In this document: positions 1 to 8,027 of the stretch, one piece after another
Numbering within the stretch: the stretch's first letter is position 1
How the letters are laid out: the number at the start of each line of letters is the position of its first letter
From: a virus
Virus record (IMG/VR): IMGVR_UViG_3300042988_001339
Coordinates: 1-64,000 of that record
Length of the DNA stretch: 64,000 nt
Strand: one strand, 5' to 3'
Notes under the pieces: model-generated
Databases searched by the model: none
The model's input: the letters and a program-made list of their open reading frames with translations, nothing else
Told to the model about the DNA's origin: nothing
Position numbers and translations under genes: made by a program

Positions 1-38
1 TGCCCGGGCAGGGTGCCCGGGCCGCCCCTCCCGCCCGC

Positions 39-120
39 ACCGGGCAGCCCGACCGGGCAGCCCGCGGGCACCGAACCGGGCACCACCGACAGCACCACGG
101 GCACCCAACCGGGCAGCCCG
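39..120. repeat. 13-bp direct repeats at left edge
   Basis: The 13-mer ACCGGGCAGCCCG occurs in tandem at 39-51 and 52-64 and again at 108-120, with shorter GGGCAC variants between. The frame is open from base 1 into the following gene, so the repeats may encode a Pro/Gly/Thr-rich segment of a protein that begins outside the window, or be an untranslated leader. Confidence 0.7.
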
Positions 121-147
121 AACACCACCCCCAAGGAGCACGACACC

Positions 148-513
148 ATGCCGCAGGCACCGCAGAACACCGCCGCCCTCGTCGCCGAGTGGACCAACAT
201 CGACGAAGCGATCCGGGACGCCGACACCATCCGGGCCAGGATCCTCGTGGTCCTCGACTACCTCGCCGAACTCGCCGCACACTCGCGGGCGATGCCGGAC
301 CGGATGCGTGCCGCGACGTTCTACCCGGGCCCGCACGCCGAGCAGAAGATCCTGGCGCTCGTCGACGCCACCCCGGACCCGCAGGGGTTCACGGACTGGG
401 CGGATGCCGCGCACGCCACCACGGAGGCACTCCGGGCGGTCAAGGCGACCGTCGGTGAGCAAGTCGACGCGAAGGGCGTCGCGGGCCAGGCGAAGGCCTT
501 CGCGTCGGCCTGA
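148..513 (+). CDS. hypothetical alpha-helical protein, 121 aa
   Basis: No family recognised. The ATG at 148 is preceded by AAGGAG at 133-138, a good ribosome-binding site, so I chose it over the upstream in-frame GTG at 13. The frame stays open to base 1, so a longer protein with a Pro/Gly/Thr-rich linker encoded by the 13-bp repeats is possible. The product looks soluble, mostly helical and Ala-rich. It lies 64 bp upstream of the FtsK-like gene and is probably cotranscribed with it. Confidence 0.6.
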   Translation: MPQAPQNTAALVAEWTNIDEAIRDADTIRARILVVLDYLAELAAHSRAMPDRMRAATFYPGPHAEQKILALVDATPDPQGFTDWADAAHATTEALRAVKATVGEQVDAKGVAGQAKAFASA

Positions 514-577
514 CCCCGCCCGCCATGCCCGCCTGACCCGACCTGCCCGATCGACCTGCCCGGAGGAGGTGCCCGCC

Positions 578-2728
578 ATGCCCGAGATCCACACGCCCCG
601 CCCGGGGTACCAGTACCGCGAGGTCCGGCAGCGCGGGCTGCTCGCCCGCCTCGTCCGGGCCGCAGCCCGCGCGACGGTCCTGCCCGTCGCGAAGCTCACC
701 GTCAAGGTGGTGGCGGTCATCCTCGCCGCCACCGCCGTCGGTGTCGCCACCACGGTCCGGGCGGTCACCGTCGGCCGGTACCGGGCGCACGCCGCCCCGG
801 TGTGGGTGGCGGTCGCCGCGGTCACCGTCCGGTCCTGGCCCGTGTGGGCCGGGGTCGCGGTGGTCGCGGTGGCCGCCCCCCACATCCACGAGTGGCGGGC
901 AGCCCGGGCAGCGACCCGGGGCCGCCCGGCGCCCCGCCGGCACCTGTCCGCCCGGGAAGCCCGTCTCGTCGCCGTGGTGGCGGGTGGGGTGGGCACGTGG
1001 TGGGCGGTCGCTGCGGGCGCCGGGTGGCGGGTCCTGCCCGTGGCGGTCACGGTGGCGGTGGTGGCGTGGCCACGTCTCGGGCACCTGCACGTCGGGGCGC
1101 GGGCGGTCGCTGCGGGGTCGGTGGGTGTGGTGGTCTTCGGGCTTCTCGTCGGCGCGGACCTTGTCCCGGCGGTCGCGCCGTGGTGGACGCCCGCGTTGAT
1201 CCCGTCCGCGGGGGCGTGGCCGTGGTGGCGTGGCCGTCGTGTCGCTCGCCCGGTGGCGCCGCCCGCGATCGTCGCGGCGTGGGCGGAACGGATCACCGAG
1301 GGGGACCCGGCGTTGGTCGCGGCGCTCCGTGGCACCCAGATCGTCGACTTCGGCGGGGTGAAGGACACTCCGGGTGGCCCGGCGGGGGACGCTGTCCTCG
1401 CGTTGCCGTTCGGGACGCTCCCATCGCAGGTCACGACCAAGGATGAGCTCGCGCAGCACGTCCTGGACATGCCCGCCGGGTCGGTGCAGATCGGTGTGGA
1501 CCCGACCGGGTCCACCCGCCGGGTCCGGGTCCGGTTCGTGCCCGCCGGGGACCGCGACCGGGTCCGCCACTTCGAGGAGCCCACTTACGACGCCAAGACC
1601 GGCTTGTTCCTCTCCGGGTTCGCGCACGAGACGGCGCCGTCGATGGCGGCGCTCAACCGTCCGGGTGGCGCCATGCACTGGGCGGCGGTCGCGGGGACGG
1701 GCGGCGGGAAGGGCGGGACGTCCCGGCTGATCGTCACCGAGGCGAACTTGTCCGAGCACTGGATGACGGTCGTCCTCGACGGGAAGCACGGGGCGGGTAT
1801 CCCGTCGGTCCGGGCCGGGTGCGGGTTCTACGCGCGGACTGCGGACGAGTGGCGGACCGCGGGCCATGCGGTCGCCGAGATGCTCCAGGCCCGCATGGAC
1901 GCCTACGGGGCGGCGGGTCGTGACCGGTGGACCCCTGGCCCCGGCGAGCCGGGGATCTTGCTGTGGTGCGATGAGTGGAAGCGCATCCACGAGACGCACC
2001 CCGCGCTTCTCGCTCTCGCGCAGCGGATCACCGCGGAGGGCCGCTCGCTCGGGTTCGCGTTCGGTGCCGCGATGCAGAAGGGCGACGCTTACGGGTGGGG
2101 CAACATCGAGATCCGCAACAACGTATACACCGGTGGCACCCTGTGGGCCGGGTCCGCGGGTGACGCCGCCGCGGCCGGGGTCGCCGCCCAACAGTTCGGG
2201 ATCGACTTCACCACGATCCCCGGGTCGCCGGGGTGGGGTGCGTGGCTGTCGCAGGTCGATGGCCGGACCACGGGCGAGATCACCCGGGGCCTGTTCTTGC
2301 CGTCGCAGTCCGACGTGGAGGACGGCGCGCCCGCCCCGTTCGGCCGGGCCGAGGACTGGAACGAGGACGCCGCCCGGCAGGGCGTGCGCCGTCCGGCGCT
2401 CCAGCCCGCACTCCAGGCGATCTTCGACAAGCTCGTGCACGGCGACCCGGAGCTTGCGGCAGACGCGCAGGACGCCGCGCAGTCCGCGGGCCGCGAAGTG
2501 CAGGCCCGGACCGTCGACAAGATCCTCGCGTTCCTCGCGGCGGATGACGTCGCGGAGGTCGGGGCGCAGCGCGCGGAGATCGCCGAGGGCGTCGGCGGGG
2601 CACCCGGGTACATCTCCCAGGTCCTCGCGGACGCGAAGGCCGCAGGCCTGGTCGATCAGGCCAAGAAGTTCGGCCCGTGGGCAATCACGCCCGCAGGGAA
2701 AGAGCGAGCGATGGAGGTCGCGGCGTGA
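578..2728 (+). CDS. FtsK/SpoIIIE (TraB-like) DNA translocase ATPase
   Basis: A 716-aa membrane-anchored motor ATPase. About four hydrophobic helices occupy the first ~220 residues. The ATPase core follows, with a Walker A-like loop GTGGGKGG (373-380, Lys378; the residue after Lys is Gly rather than Ser/Thr) and a Walker B strand ILLWCDEW ending in Asp465-Glu466. The C-terminal ~80 residues look like the winged-helix gamma domain that binds DNA in FtsK. Families of this type move double-stranded DNA between mycelial cells in actinomycete plasmids (TraB/Tra). The start follows GGAGGAGGT at 562-570. The next gene overlaps by 4 bp and encodes a membrane protein, matching plasmid transfer operons. 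A role in DNA transfer rather than phage packaging is an inference. Confidence 0.85.
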   Translation: MPEIHTPRPGYQYREVRQRGLLARLVRAAARATVLPVAKLTVKVVAVILAATAVGVATTVRAVTVGRYRAHAAPVWVAVAAVTVRSWPVWAGVAVVAVAAPHIHEWRAARAATRGRPAPRRHLSAREARLVAVVAGGVGTWWAVAAGAGWRVLPVAVTVAVVAWPRLGHLHVGARAVAAGSVGVVVFGLLVGADLVPAVAPWWTPALIPSAGAWPWWRGRRVARPVAPPAIVAAWAERITEGDPALVAALRGTQIVDFGGVKDTPGGPAGDAVLALPFGTLPSQVTTKDELAQHVLDMPAGSVQIGVDPTGSTRRVRVRFVPAGDRDRVRHFEEPTYDAKTGLFLSGFAHETAPSMAALNRPGGAMHWAAVAGTGGGKGGTSRLIVTEANLSEHWMTVVLDGKHGAGIPSVRAGCGFYARTADEWRTAGHAVAEMLQARMDAYGAAGRDRWTPGPGEPGILLWCDEWKRIHETHPALLALAQRITAEGRSLGFAFGAAMQKGDAYGWGNIEIRNNVYTGGTLWAGSAGDAAAAGVAAQQFGIDFTTIPGSPGWGAWLSQVDGRTTGEITRGLFLPSQSDVEDGAPAPFGRAEDWNEDAARQGVRRPALQPALQAIFDKLVHGDPELAADAQDAAQSAGREVQARTVDKILAFLAADDVAEVGAQRAEIAEGVGGAPGYISQVLADAKAAGLVDQAKKFGPWAITPAGKERAMEVAA

Positions 2729-3777
2729 CCGCGCAGGTGATGGAGCGCAACGGACAGGCATTCGGGGACGCCTACGGGCTCGGCCCCGGCCAGTCATCCG
2801 CGGTAGAGGCGTGGATCCGGCGGCCCAAGGACCAGTCGGAGGGCCAGCCGGAGAAGCAGATCCCGGCCGCGCGCACCGAGGTGGACTGGCACCGCCTCGC
2901 GCGGTCCGCTGTCCTCGTCGTCCCCATCGTCTTGGTCAACGGATTCGCCGCCTACGGGCAGGCGATGTGGGCACACGCCAACCTCACCGGGGGGTGGCCG
3001 GTCGCGATCTTGTTCGCGGCTGCGCTGGAGTCCATCGCCCTCTACCTCGCGGCGGAAGCGCACGCGGCGATGCTGTCCGGTGACGCCGCACTGATGCGGC
3101 GCGCGGCGTCCTACGGTGCCGCGAGCCTCGTCGGCATCCTCAACTGGCTGCACTGGGCCGACGTGCCGGGCCGCCAAGCGGAGATCCTCGGCTGGGTGTT
3201 CGCCGGGTTCTCAATGGTGTCGCCGTGGCTGTGGTCGATCCGGTCGCGGTCGATGCGCCGCGACGCGCTCCGCGAGGCAGGGCTGATCGACCCGCGAGCG
3301 GTCCGGTTCGCGCCGGTCCGGTGGCTGCTGTTCCCGGTCCGCACGTTCCGCGCGTTCCGCGCGGCGGTCGGGGAGGGCGTGGTCGACCCGCAGGAGGCGT
3401 GGGCGCTCGCCCCCGCGAAGACGCCTGCGGCGCCCGCGCCGGTCGAGCCCGCCGCGGTCCCGGTCACCGTCGAGGTGACCCCAGTCAGCCAGCCCCCGGC
3501 CGCCGCGGTGGCGGCACCCCTGATCACCGTGCCGGGGCCCGTCGCCCCCCCGAAGGCCCCGGCACGGCCCACCCGCCAGACCCGCACCACCACCGGTGGG
3601 CCCCGGGCTGCGACCGACGAAGACGTCCTCCGGGTCACCCGTGGCGTCCTCGCGAAGAAGCCGTCCGCGGGCCGGGTCGTCGTGACCCGGGCCCTCGCCG
3701 AGGAGGGGTACAGGCCTGGGGACAAGACCCGCCTCGACCGGCTCATCAGCCAAGCCCGTGGGGAGCAGCAGTCATGA
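2725..3777 (+). CDS. multi-pass membrane protein, possibly DUF2637/SpdB-like
   Basis: 350 aa from GTG 2725, overlapping the FtsK-like stop by GTGA. Residues ~60-200 hold about four hydrophobic helices. They are followed by a basic stretch, a long Pro/Ala/Val-rich linker (~235-300) and a compact C-terminal region (~305-350) that resembles a small DNA-binding or winged-helix domain. The arrangement of membrane half, linker and charged tail next to a TraB-like ATPase recalls the spread (Spd) proteins of Streptomyces-type plasmids, often annotated DUF2637. I cannot confirm the family from sequence alone. Confidence 0.6.
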   Translation: MTAQVMERNGQAFGDAYGLGPGQSSAVEAWIRRPKDQSEGQPEKQIPAARTEVDWHRLARSAVLVVPIVLVNGFAAYGQAMWAHANLTGGWPVAILFAAALESIALYLAAEAHAAMLSGDAALMRRAASYGAASLVGILNWLHWADVPGRQAEILGWVFAGFSMVSPWLWSIRSRSMRRDALREAGLIDPRAVRFAPVRWLLFPVRTFRAFRAAVGEGVVDPQEAWALAPAKTPAAPAPVEPAAVPVTVEVTPVSQPPAAAVAAPLITVPGPVAPPKAPARPTRQTRTTTGGPRAATDEDVLRVTRGVLAKKPSAGRVVVTRALAEEGYRPGDKTRLDRLISQARGEQQS

Positions 3778-3980
3778 CCACGCCATCGTCGATCCCGTCA
3801 ACCAACCAGCAGCAGGAGGCACCAGTGAACATCCCCGCCGTCGAGGTCCTGGACGAGGTCCGGCCGCCCGCGTACCGGGTCGCGCCGCGCCTGTCGCGTC
3901 GTCTCGGGTACGCATGGGCGCCCGTCGTTGTCGGTGCCGTTGGCGCCGTTTCGTGGCTGGTGCAGGTGGTGTCCCGGTGA
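3774..3980 (+). CDS. small single-pass membrane protein
   Basis: 68 aa from ATG 3774 (ATGA overlap with the previous stop). A second start, GTG 3825, has AGGAGG at 3814-3819 and would give 51 aa. One hydrophobic helix lies near the C-terminus. It belongs to the same overlapping operon as the FtsK-like ATPase, so it may be an accessory membrane component. No family recognised. Confidence 0.6.
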   Translation: MTTPSSIPSTNQQQEAPVNIPAVEVLDEVRPPAYRVAPRLSRRLGYAWAPVVVGAVGAVSWLVQVVSR

Positions 3981-4348
3981 CCGCGCTCGTGCCGTTCACG
4001 CCGCTGACCGAGGTGCAGCGGGTGCCGCAGCCGGGGGATGTGGACTGGGAGGGCACCATTCGCCTGGACACGGACTGGCGGGATGTCGCCACGGTCGTCG
4101 GGTCGATGGGGCTCGTCGGGGTGTCCTCGGTGACGGGGTTCGCGGTGACGGGCGGCCCGGTCGGGCTCGTCGGGTCCGGGCTGGGGGCGTTCGCTGCGGT
4201 GGTGGGCGCGCACAAGGTGGCGTGGTCGCTCGCCCGCCGCCGGCGGGTGGACCAGACGCCCGTGGCGCCGCTGCCGGTGCCTGTGTCGGTGGAGGTGCTG
4301 GAGCACGCGCCGGGCGTGTACGTGGAGGGCGCACCCCGATACGCGTGA
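3977..4348 (+). CDS. small membrane protein, 123 aa
   Basis: Starts at GTG 3977, overlapping the previous stop by 4 bp. The middle (~35-75) is a Gly/Val-rich hydrophobic stretch that could span the membrane twice. The flanks are polar, with an Arg-rich patch after the second helix. It is the last gene of the transfer-like operon; a strong hairpin terminator follows 12 bp after the stop. Confidence 0.65.
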   Translation: MTALVPFTPLTEVQRVPQPGDVDWEGTIRLDTDWRDVATVVGSMGLVGVSSVTGFAVTGGPVGLVGSGLGAFAAVVGAHKVAWSLARRRRVDQTPVAPLPVPVSVEVLEHAPGVYVEGAPRYA

Positions 4349-4360
4349 CCCCCGCCCGCG

Positions 4361-4399
4361 ACGGCGGTGCCCCCACTCACAGGGTGGGGGCACCGCCGT
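4361..4399 (+). terminator. Rho-independent terminator after transfer-like operon
   Basis: A perfect 16-bp stem (4361-4376 with 4384-4399) with a 7-nt loop TCACAGG and TTTCT at the 3' end. It closes the operon that starts upstream of 148. Confidence 0.85.
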
Positions 4400-4526
4400 T
4401 TCTGCACCCGAGCCCGTATGCCATGGACCCAATACGCCACGGGAGACACGCATACCGCCCACCAGCAGGTGGGACACCATCCCGTAGTAGGCGACACGGC
4501 CGGGCGGCCCCCGTAGCCTCGGACTC

Positions 4527-4970
4527 GTGAAGGATCTCGCCGCGTTCCTCGCCGCCCGCTTCGACGAAGCCGAAGAGCGCGCCCACACGTGCACGCCAGT
4601 CTTCGCCGGTCCGGGCGGCCCGGACGCGACGACCGTGTGCGCGACAGGGCCAGCCGATTGCCCGCAGTCGATGGCGGACGCCGCGCACATAGCGGCCTAC
4701 GACCCCGCGCGGGCACTCATGGACGTCGCGGTCCGGCGGGCGATCCTCACCGCCGTGACCGGGTGGCGGCACCACGTCAACGACGAAGACCCGTGGTACA
4801 CGTGCAGTGCCGCGACCACGGAAGCGGATGGCGGGGAGACCGCTGACCTGTCCCGCCGCGGCGGGGACTGCGACTGTTGTCGGGACACCCGGGCCCGGCA
4901 GATCCTCGGGCCTCTCGCGGTCCCGCACGCCGACCACCCCGACTACGACCCCGCGTGGAGTGCGCCCTGA
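4527..4970 (+). CDS. DUF6221-like protein (copy 1)
   Basis: 147 aa from GTG 4527. The organisation is that of a small actinobacterial family usually annotated DUF6221: an N-terminal helix (FLAARFDEAEE), a central HIAAYDPARAL motif, and a C-terminal VPHADHPDY segment. Cys residues in the second half could bind a metal. Function unknown. There is no clear Shine-Dalgarno, but TAGCCT at 4513-4518 is spaced as a -10 for a near-leaderless message. A second copy of the family lies at 10013-10477 beside the integrase. Terminators lie on both sides, so this is a monocistronic unit. Confidence 0.75.
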   Translation: MKDLAAFLAARFDEAEERAHTCTPVFAGPGGPDATTVCATGPADCPQSMADAAHIAAYDPARALMDVAVRRAILTAVTGWRHHVNDEDPWYTCSAATTEADGGETADLSRRGGDCDCCRDTRARQILGPLAVPHADHPDYDPAWSAP

Positions 4971-4977
4971 CGTGCGG

Positions 4978-5013
4978 ACGGCCCGATCCCTCGGGGCAGG
5001 GGGGTCGGGCCGT
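4978..5013 (+). terminator. Rho-independent terminator
   Basis: 5' arm 4978-4990 and 3' arm 5001-5013 pair over 9 bp plus 3 bp after a bulge, followed by CCTT. It lies just after the DUF6221-like gene. Confidence 0.7.
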
Positions 5014-5097
5014 CCTTGACGCGGGCCGGTTACGGGGGCGTTCGCGGCGCCGCGCACCCCACGATAGGCACACGACCCCACTTTCGGCAGGCGATCC

Positions 5098-5186
5098 GCC
5101 TACTTGCGGTGGGTGGGCACCCGGTCCGGGGCCTCCACCGCGGGGCCGTCGACACGCCGCCAAGGTAGTCACGCCGCCAAGTAGGC
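5098..5186. promoter_or_regulatory. inverted CGCCTACTTG elements before DUF2510 gene
   Basis: CGCCTACTTGCGG at about 5097-5109 recurs inverted as CCGCCAAGTAGGCG at about 5173-5187. The same CCTACTTG core forms the -35 part of the minus-strand promoter family at 50.7, 55.3, 56.2 and 59.6 kb. It probably controls the gene that starts at 5201; polarity and exact promoter positions are unclear. Confidence 0.4.
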
Positions 5187-5200
5187 GTCATGCTCGCCCC

Positions 5201-5461
5201 GTGACGATGCAGCCCCCGGCACCCCCACCGCCCGGCTGGTACCCCCACAGCGCGGGGACGCTGCGCTACTGGGACGGCCAGCAGTGGACCGCGGACATCG
5301 CGCCCGCCGTACAGGCGCAGGCACCGCGGGCACGGGCCGTGTCCGGGATGAGCACGGGGGAGAACATCCTCCACCTCATCCTCACCATCTGCACCATCGG
5401 TCTCTGGGCGCCGCTCTGGTGGCTCCGTGCGCGACTGTCCCGCCGGAGGATCATCTACTGA
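5201..5461 (+). CDS. DUF2510 domain membrane protein
   Basis: 86 aa from GTG 5201. Residues ~10-30 carry the DUF2510 signature PGWYP...RYWDG..WT, a short module common in actinobacterial surface or membrane proteins. A C-terminal hydrophobic helix (LHLILTICTIGLWAPLWWL) is followed by Arg residues, so it is probably a single-pass protein with a positive cytosolic tail. It stands alone between regulatory repeats upstream and a terminator downstream, so it may be expressed independently, for example in the lysogen. Role unknown. Confidence 0.8.
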   Translation: MTMQPPAPPPPGWYPHSAGTLRYWDGQQWTADIAPAVQAQAPRARAVSGMSTGENILHLILTICTIGLWAPLWWLRARLSRRRIIY

Positions 5462-5491
5462 CCCGGGCCGCCGCGCCCGGCTCAACCAGCG

Positions 5492-5529
5492 AAGGCCTCC
5501 TTCCATGCGCGGGCATGGGGGGAGGCCTT
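5492..5529 (+). terminator. Rho-independent terminator
   Basis: A 17-bp stem (5492-5508 with 5513-5529, two G-T pairs) with loop GCGG. It begins 31 bp after the DUF2510 stop. Confidence 0.85.
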
Positions 5530-5686
5530 TCCTGTGCCCGCTGGCGCCTAGCGCGAGTGGGTGACGCACCTACAGGTCGACGGCGGCGCGGCCGATGATT
5601 GGTGTGCAAGACAAAAGAGCGGGCCCCCGGAAGCGCTGCGAACGCACCCGGGAGCCCTACGACCCCGGACCCACTCGGAGGGCACC

Positions 5687-6010
5687 GTGACCGCGACCGC
5701 CACACTGCCACACCCCCGCACCCCCACCGATACGCCCATCGCGCGTGTCGCACCCGACGCCCACTGGATGTGGGGCGTCCTCGCCGCCGGCGCGACCGGG
5801 TCCGTGGCCATCGCCGCGACCGCCGTGTGGGGTGCCGTCCAGCACCCGGGCGCCGCCGCCGTCATCTTCGCCGCTCTCACCGTCTGGGCGTTCACCGTCG
5901 CCACGGTCCGGGAGATCCGGGAGACCCGGAGGGCGCCGCGGGGTCTCGGCGCATGGCGGATCGCCTGCGGCGCGACACCCCTCGACCTCACCCTCCCGGC
6001 CCGGGCGTGA
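5687..6010 (+). CDS. membrane protein, 107 aa
   Basis: The GTG at 5687 has CGGAGG at 5676-5681, so I preferred it to the upstream in-frame start at 5561. Two hydrophobic helices span ~28-48 and ~55-72, followed by a basic stretch (REIRETRRAPR). No family recognised. It is the first gene of the plus-strand cluster that runs to about 7125. Confidence 0.6.
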   Translation: MTATATLPHPRTPTDTPIARVAPDAHWMWGVLAAGATGSVAIAATAVWGAVQHPGAAAVIFAALTVWAFTVATVREIRETRRAPRGLGAWRIACGATPLDLTLPARA

Positions 6011-6075
6011 CCCGGACCGACCGCATGACCCCCGAACGCCACCACCCGCCGACCACCCGACCTGAGGAGCACCCG

Positions 6076-6483
6076 ATGCCCGCCACCCCCGTCCCCGCCG
6101 TCAACCTCCGCGCCGCCCTGATGCGCGCCGCTGTCGCCTACGGCACCCTCGCCGCGCCCCTCGACGGCATCGAGATCCCGCTCCGCGTCGCCATGTCCGT
6201 CACCTGGGAGAACGGCGTCGCGCACATCAACATCGGGGACGCCGACGCCGCCGAACGCGTCGCCCACACCCTCCACCTCGACTACCAGCCGCACGCATCG
6301 ACCGCCCGCGTCCACAACTGGTCGGGGACCCTCCACGACCAGCCCGTCATCGTCACCGGCCACGGACCCCTCGGCACCAACCCCGACGTCCTCCGCCTCC
6401 GGGCCCGTGCCGCGGCCCGCCGCAAGCTCGACCTCCTCGTGCCCGCCGCCCGCACGGCCCGCGTGATCGACGTGACGGCGTGA
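6076..6483 (+). CDS. hypothetical protein, 135 aa
   Basis: Starts at ATG 6076 with TGAGGAG at 6063-6069. It is soluble, mixed alpha/beta and ends in an Ala/Arg-rich helix. No cysteines or recognisable motif. It lies in a tight run with its neighbours (4 bp to the next gene). Confidence 0.6.
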   Translation: MPATPVPAVNLRAALMRAAVAYGTLAAPLDGIEIPLRVAMSVTWENGVAHINIGDADAAERVAHTLHLDYQPHASTARVHNWSGTLHDQPVIVTGHGPLGTNPDVLRLRARAAARRKLDLLVPAARTARVIDVTA

Positions 6484-6487
6484 CGGC

Positions 6488-6796
6488 GTGACCGCCCAGA
6501 CCGAGGGGGCCCCGCGCCGTGGTCCCGGACGGCCCCGCCTCACCACGGACGAAACCAGCGTCCTCGTGACGCCCCGGTTCGCCGGCGAGTGGCACGCCGA
6601 CGGGTACCCCTGGTGTGACCAGTGCGGGATGCCCGCGGTGCGTGTCCCCGGGTCCACGTGGCTCCACGCCGCTCCCGGGCACCGCGGCGGGGTCCCCCGG
6701 GAGTTCGACACGACCGGGCACCGGGTCACCGCCAACGACTGGTGGGATCTCGTCGTCAACGGGCCGGGTCACAGCGACCCGAGGGACGCCGCGTGA
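6488..6796 (+). CDS. hypothetical protein with CxxC motif, 102 aa
   Basis: GTG start at 6488. A basic Pro/Arg N-terminus (PRRGPGRPRL, AT-hook-like) precedes a WCDQCG motif at ~42-47 that could be half of a zinc site. No family assigned. Confidence 0.6.
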   Translation: MTAQTEGAPRRGPGRPRLTTDETSVLVTPRFAGEWHADGYPWCDQCGMPAVRVPGSTWLHAAPGHRGGVPREFDTTGHRVTANDWWDLVVNGPGHSDPRDAA

Positions 6797-7125
6797 GGGG
6801 CATGGCACGGATCGTCCGCTGGTGGCGGCGGCCCGGGGCGCTGGACCCGGTGGCGGCGCGCATGGAGCGGGAGTACCCGGACGTGATGGATCGGATCTTC
6901 GGCCCGGACCCTGATCGTTCACCCCGGCCACTAGTCGACCCGGAGCGGCCCTCGCCCGCGTATCAGGCCGCGGTGGTCGTGGCCGTGGAGTGCCTCGCGT
7001 TCTGCGAGGTGCACCCTCCCGGTCACTGGAACTGCCGGAAGGCGTGCGCGAAGCCCCTCGGGCACCAGCGGCCCGGCGGCGGCAACAACTCGCACGCCTG
7101 CGCCACCGTGATCTACGGCTGGTGA
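6793..7125 (+). CDS. hypothetical Cys-containing protein, 110 aa
   Basis: GTG at 6793 overlaps the previous stop by GTGA. The C-terminal third has several Cys and His residues (CLAFCEVH, WNCRKAC, HAC) that may bind a metal. Last gene before the hairpin at 7146. Confidence 0.6.
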   Translation: MRGMARIVRWWRRPGALDPVAARMEREYPDVMDRIFGPDPDRSPRPLVDPERPSPAYQAAVVVAVECLAFCEVHPPGHWNCRKACAKPLGHQRPGGGNNSHACATVIYGW

Positions 7126-7145
7126 GCTACGGCTGGTAGTGGGAT

Positions 7146-7174
7146 GCCCCTCGGCCCTGCACCGGCCGGGGGGC
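7146..7174 (+). terminator. hairpin terminator candidate
   Basis: An 11-bp stem with one G-T pair (7146-7156 with 7164-7174) and a 7-nt loop. There is no clear T tract, so it may be a weak or factor-assisted terminator. Confidence 0.5.
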
Positions 7175-7247
7175 GTGCCGCTTGTGGGGTGGCGTGGTGC
7201 CTAGTGTGGGTCGGCTGTTCGGGGGATCTGTGGTGTGTCCACTTCAG

Positions 7248-7272
7248 AAACTACGGCGCAGCGCCGTAGTTT
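7248..7272. promoter_or_regulatory. perfect 25-bp palindrome, probable operator
   Basis: AAACTACGGCGC, one central A, then GCGCCGTAGTTT. The arms are 12 bp with no mismatch, and the one-base centre is too short for a terminator loop. It lies in a relatively AT-rich pocket 50 bp before the 52-aa gene at 7322. The binding protein is unknown. Confidence 0.65.
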
Positions 7273-7321
7273 ACTCATGTGAGGCCGGAACGCCCGGCCC
7301 ACACCACCCCCGGAGGTCACC

Positions 7322-7480
7322 ATGTTCCGCACCGCGCAGTACGGCGTCGAGCACAACGGCAGCCCGCTCGTGGTGCGCTGCGACAGCGCCAGCGAGGCGC
7401 TGACCCTCGCCCCGGAGTTCGACGGTGGCGTCGCGGTGCGCCGCGACCCCCGCACGGGGACGTGGCAGCGGCTCGGGTAG
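7322..7480 (+). CDS. small hypothetical protein, 52 aa
   Basis: ATG at 7322 with CGGAGG about 6 bp upstream. A compact beta-rich small protein with one Cys. First gene downstream of the 25-bp palindrome, so probably controlled by it. No family recognised. Confidence 0.6.
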   Translation: MFRTAQYGVEHNGSPLVVRCDSASEALTLAPEFDGGVAVRRDPRTGTWQRLG

Positions 7481-7550
7481 CCGCCCAACGGCTGGCCCCC
7501 ACGGGGGCCCGCCACCGCCACCATCGCCACCACCCCAGGAGGACCCCACC

Positions 7551-8027
7551 GTGACCACCCACACCTACGCCGACGTCCAAGAGGGCGACACCATCGTCCT
7601 GCCCGACGGGCGACCCGCCATCGTCACGTTCGCCTTCACCACCGACGCCCACGGCGGCACCTTCTACGGCGGCGCCGACTCGGCCGTCCACTACCACCAC
7701 GACCCCACAGCGCCCGTCGTCGGCACCACCCGCGTGAGCCTCTGCGAGGCCACCGACACCCCCGTCACCCTCCTGGGACCCATCGCCCCCCGGGCCCGCT
7801 CCCACGCCCACCCCACCCACCGGCCCGCCCCGGGTGACACCGTGCGGGTCGTCACGGCCAGCACCCCGGACCTCACGGGCCGCACCGGGAGCGTCCAGCA
7901 GGTACACCCCGACGGCACCACCGTTCTCCTCTCGCTCGACCCGGCGCCCGAGGATGACGCCGAACCGTTCGCGGAGCCCGGCAAGGGGCGCCTCTGCGTC
8001 GTCTACGCCGTCGAGCCCGTCGCCTGA
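7551..8027 (+). CDS. hypothetical protein with KOW-like C-terminus
   Basis: 158 aa from GTG 7551, with AGGAGG at 7537-7542. Both halves contain short beta-strand runs. The segment at ~95-130 (GDTVRVV...LTGRTGSVQQV...TVLLSLD) resembles a KOW or SH3-like barrel, a fold that often binds RNA or ribosomal and transcription partners. This is motif-level similarity only. The next gene overlaps by one base. Confidence 0.6.
   Translation: MTTHTYADVQEGDTIVLPDGRPAIVTFAFTTDAHGGTFYGGADSAVHYHHDPTAPVVGTTRVSLCEATDTPVTLLGPIAPRARSHAHPTHRPAPGDTVRVVTASTPDLTGRTGSVQQVHPDGTTVLLSLDPAPEDDAEPFAEPGKGRLCVVYAVEPVA

Noticed and set aside
440-2797. Long open frame of 785 codons on the minus strand opposite the FtsK-like gene
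   Set aside because: Arg/Pro/Gly-rich translation without domains, created by GC-rich third positions of the plus-strand gene.
7248-7272. 25-bp palindrome as a terminator
   Set aside because: A one-base centre cannot form a proper hairpin loop and there is no T tract; it lies upstream of a gene, so an operator is more likely.
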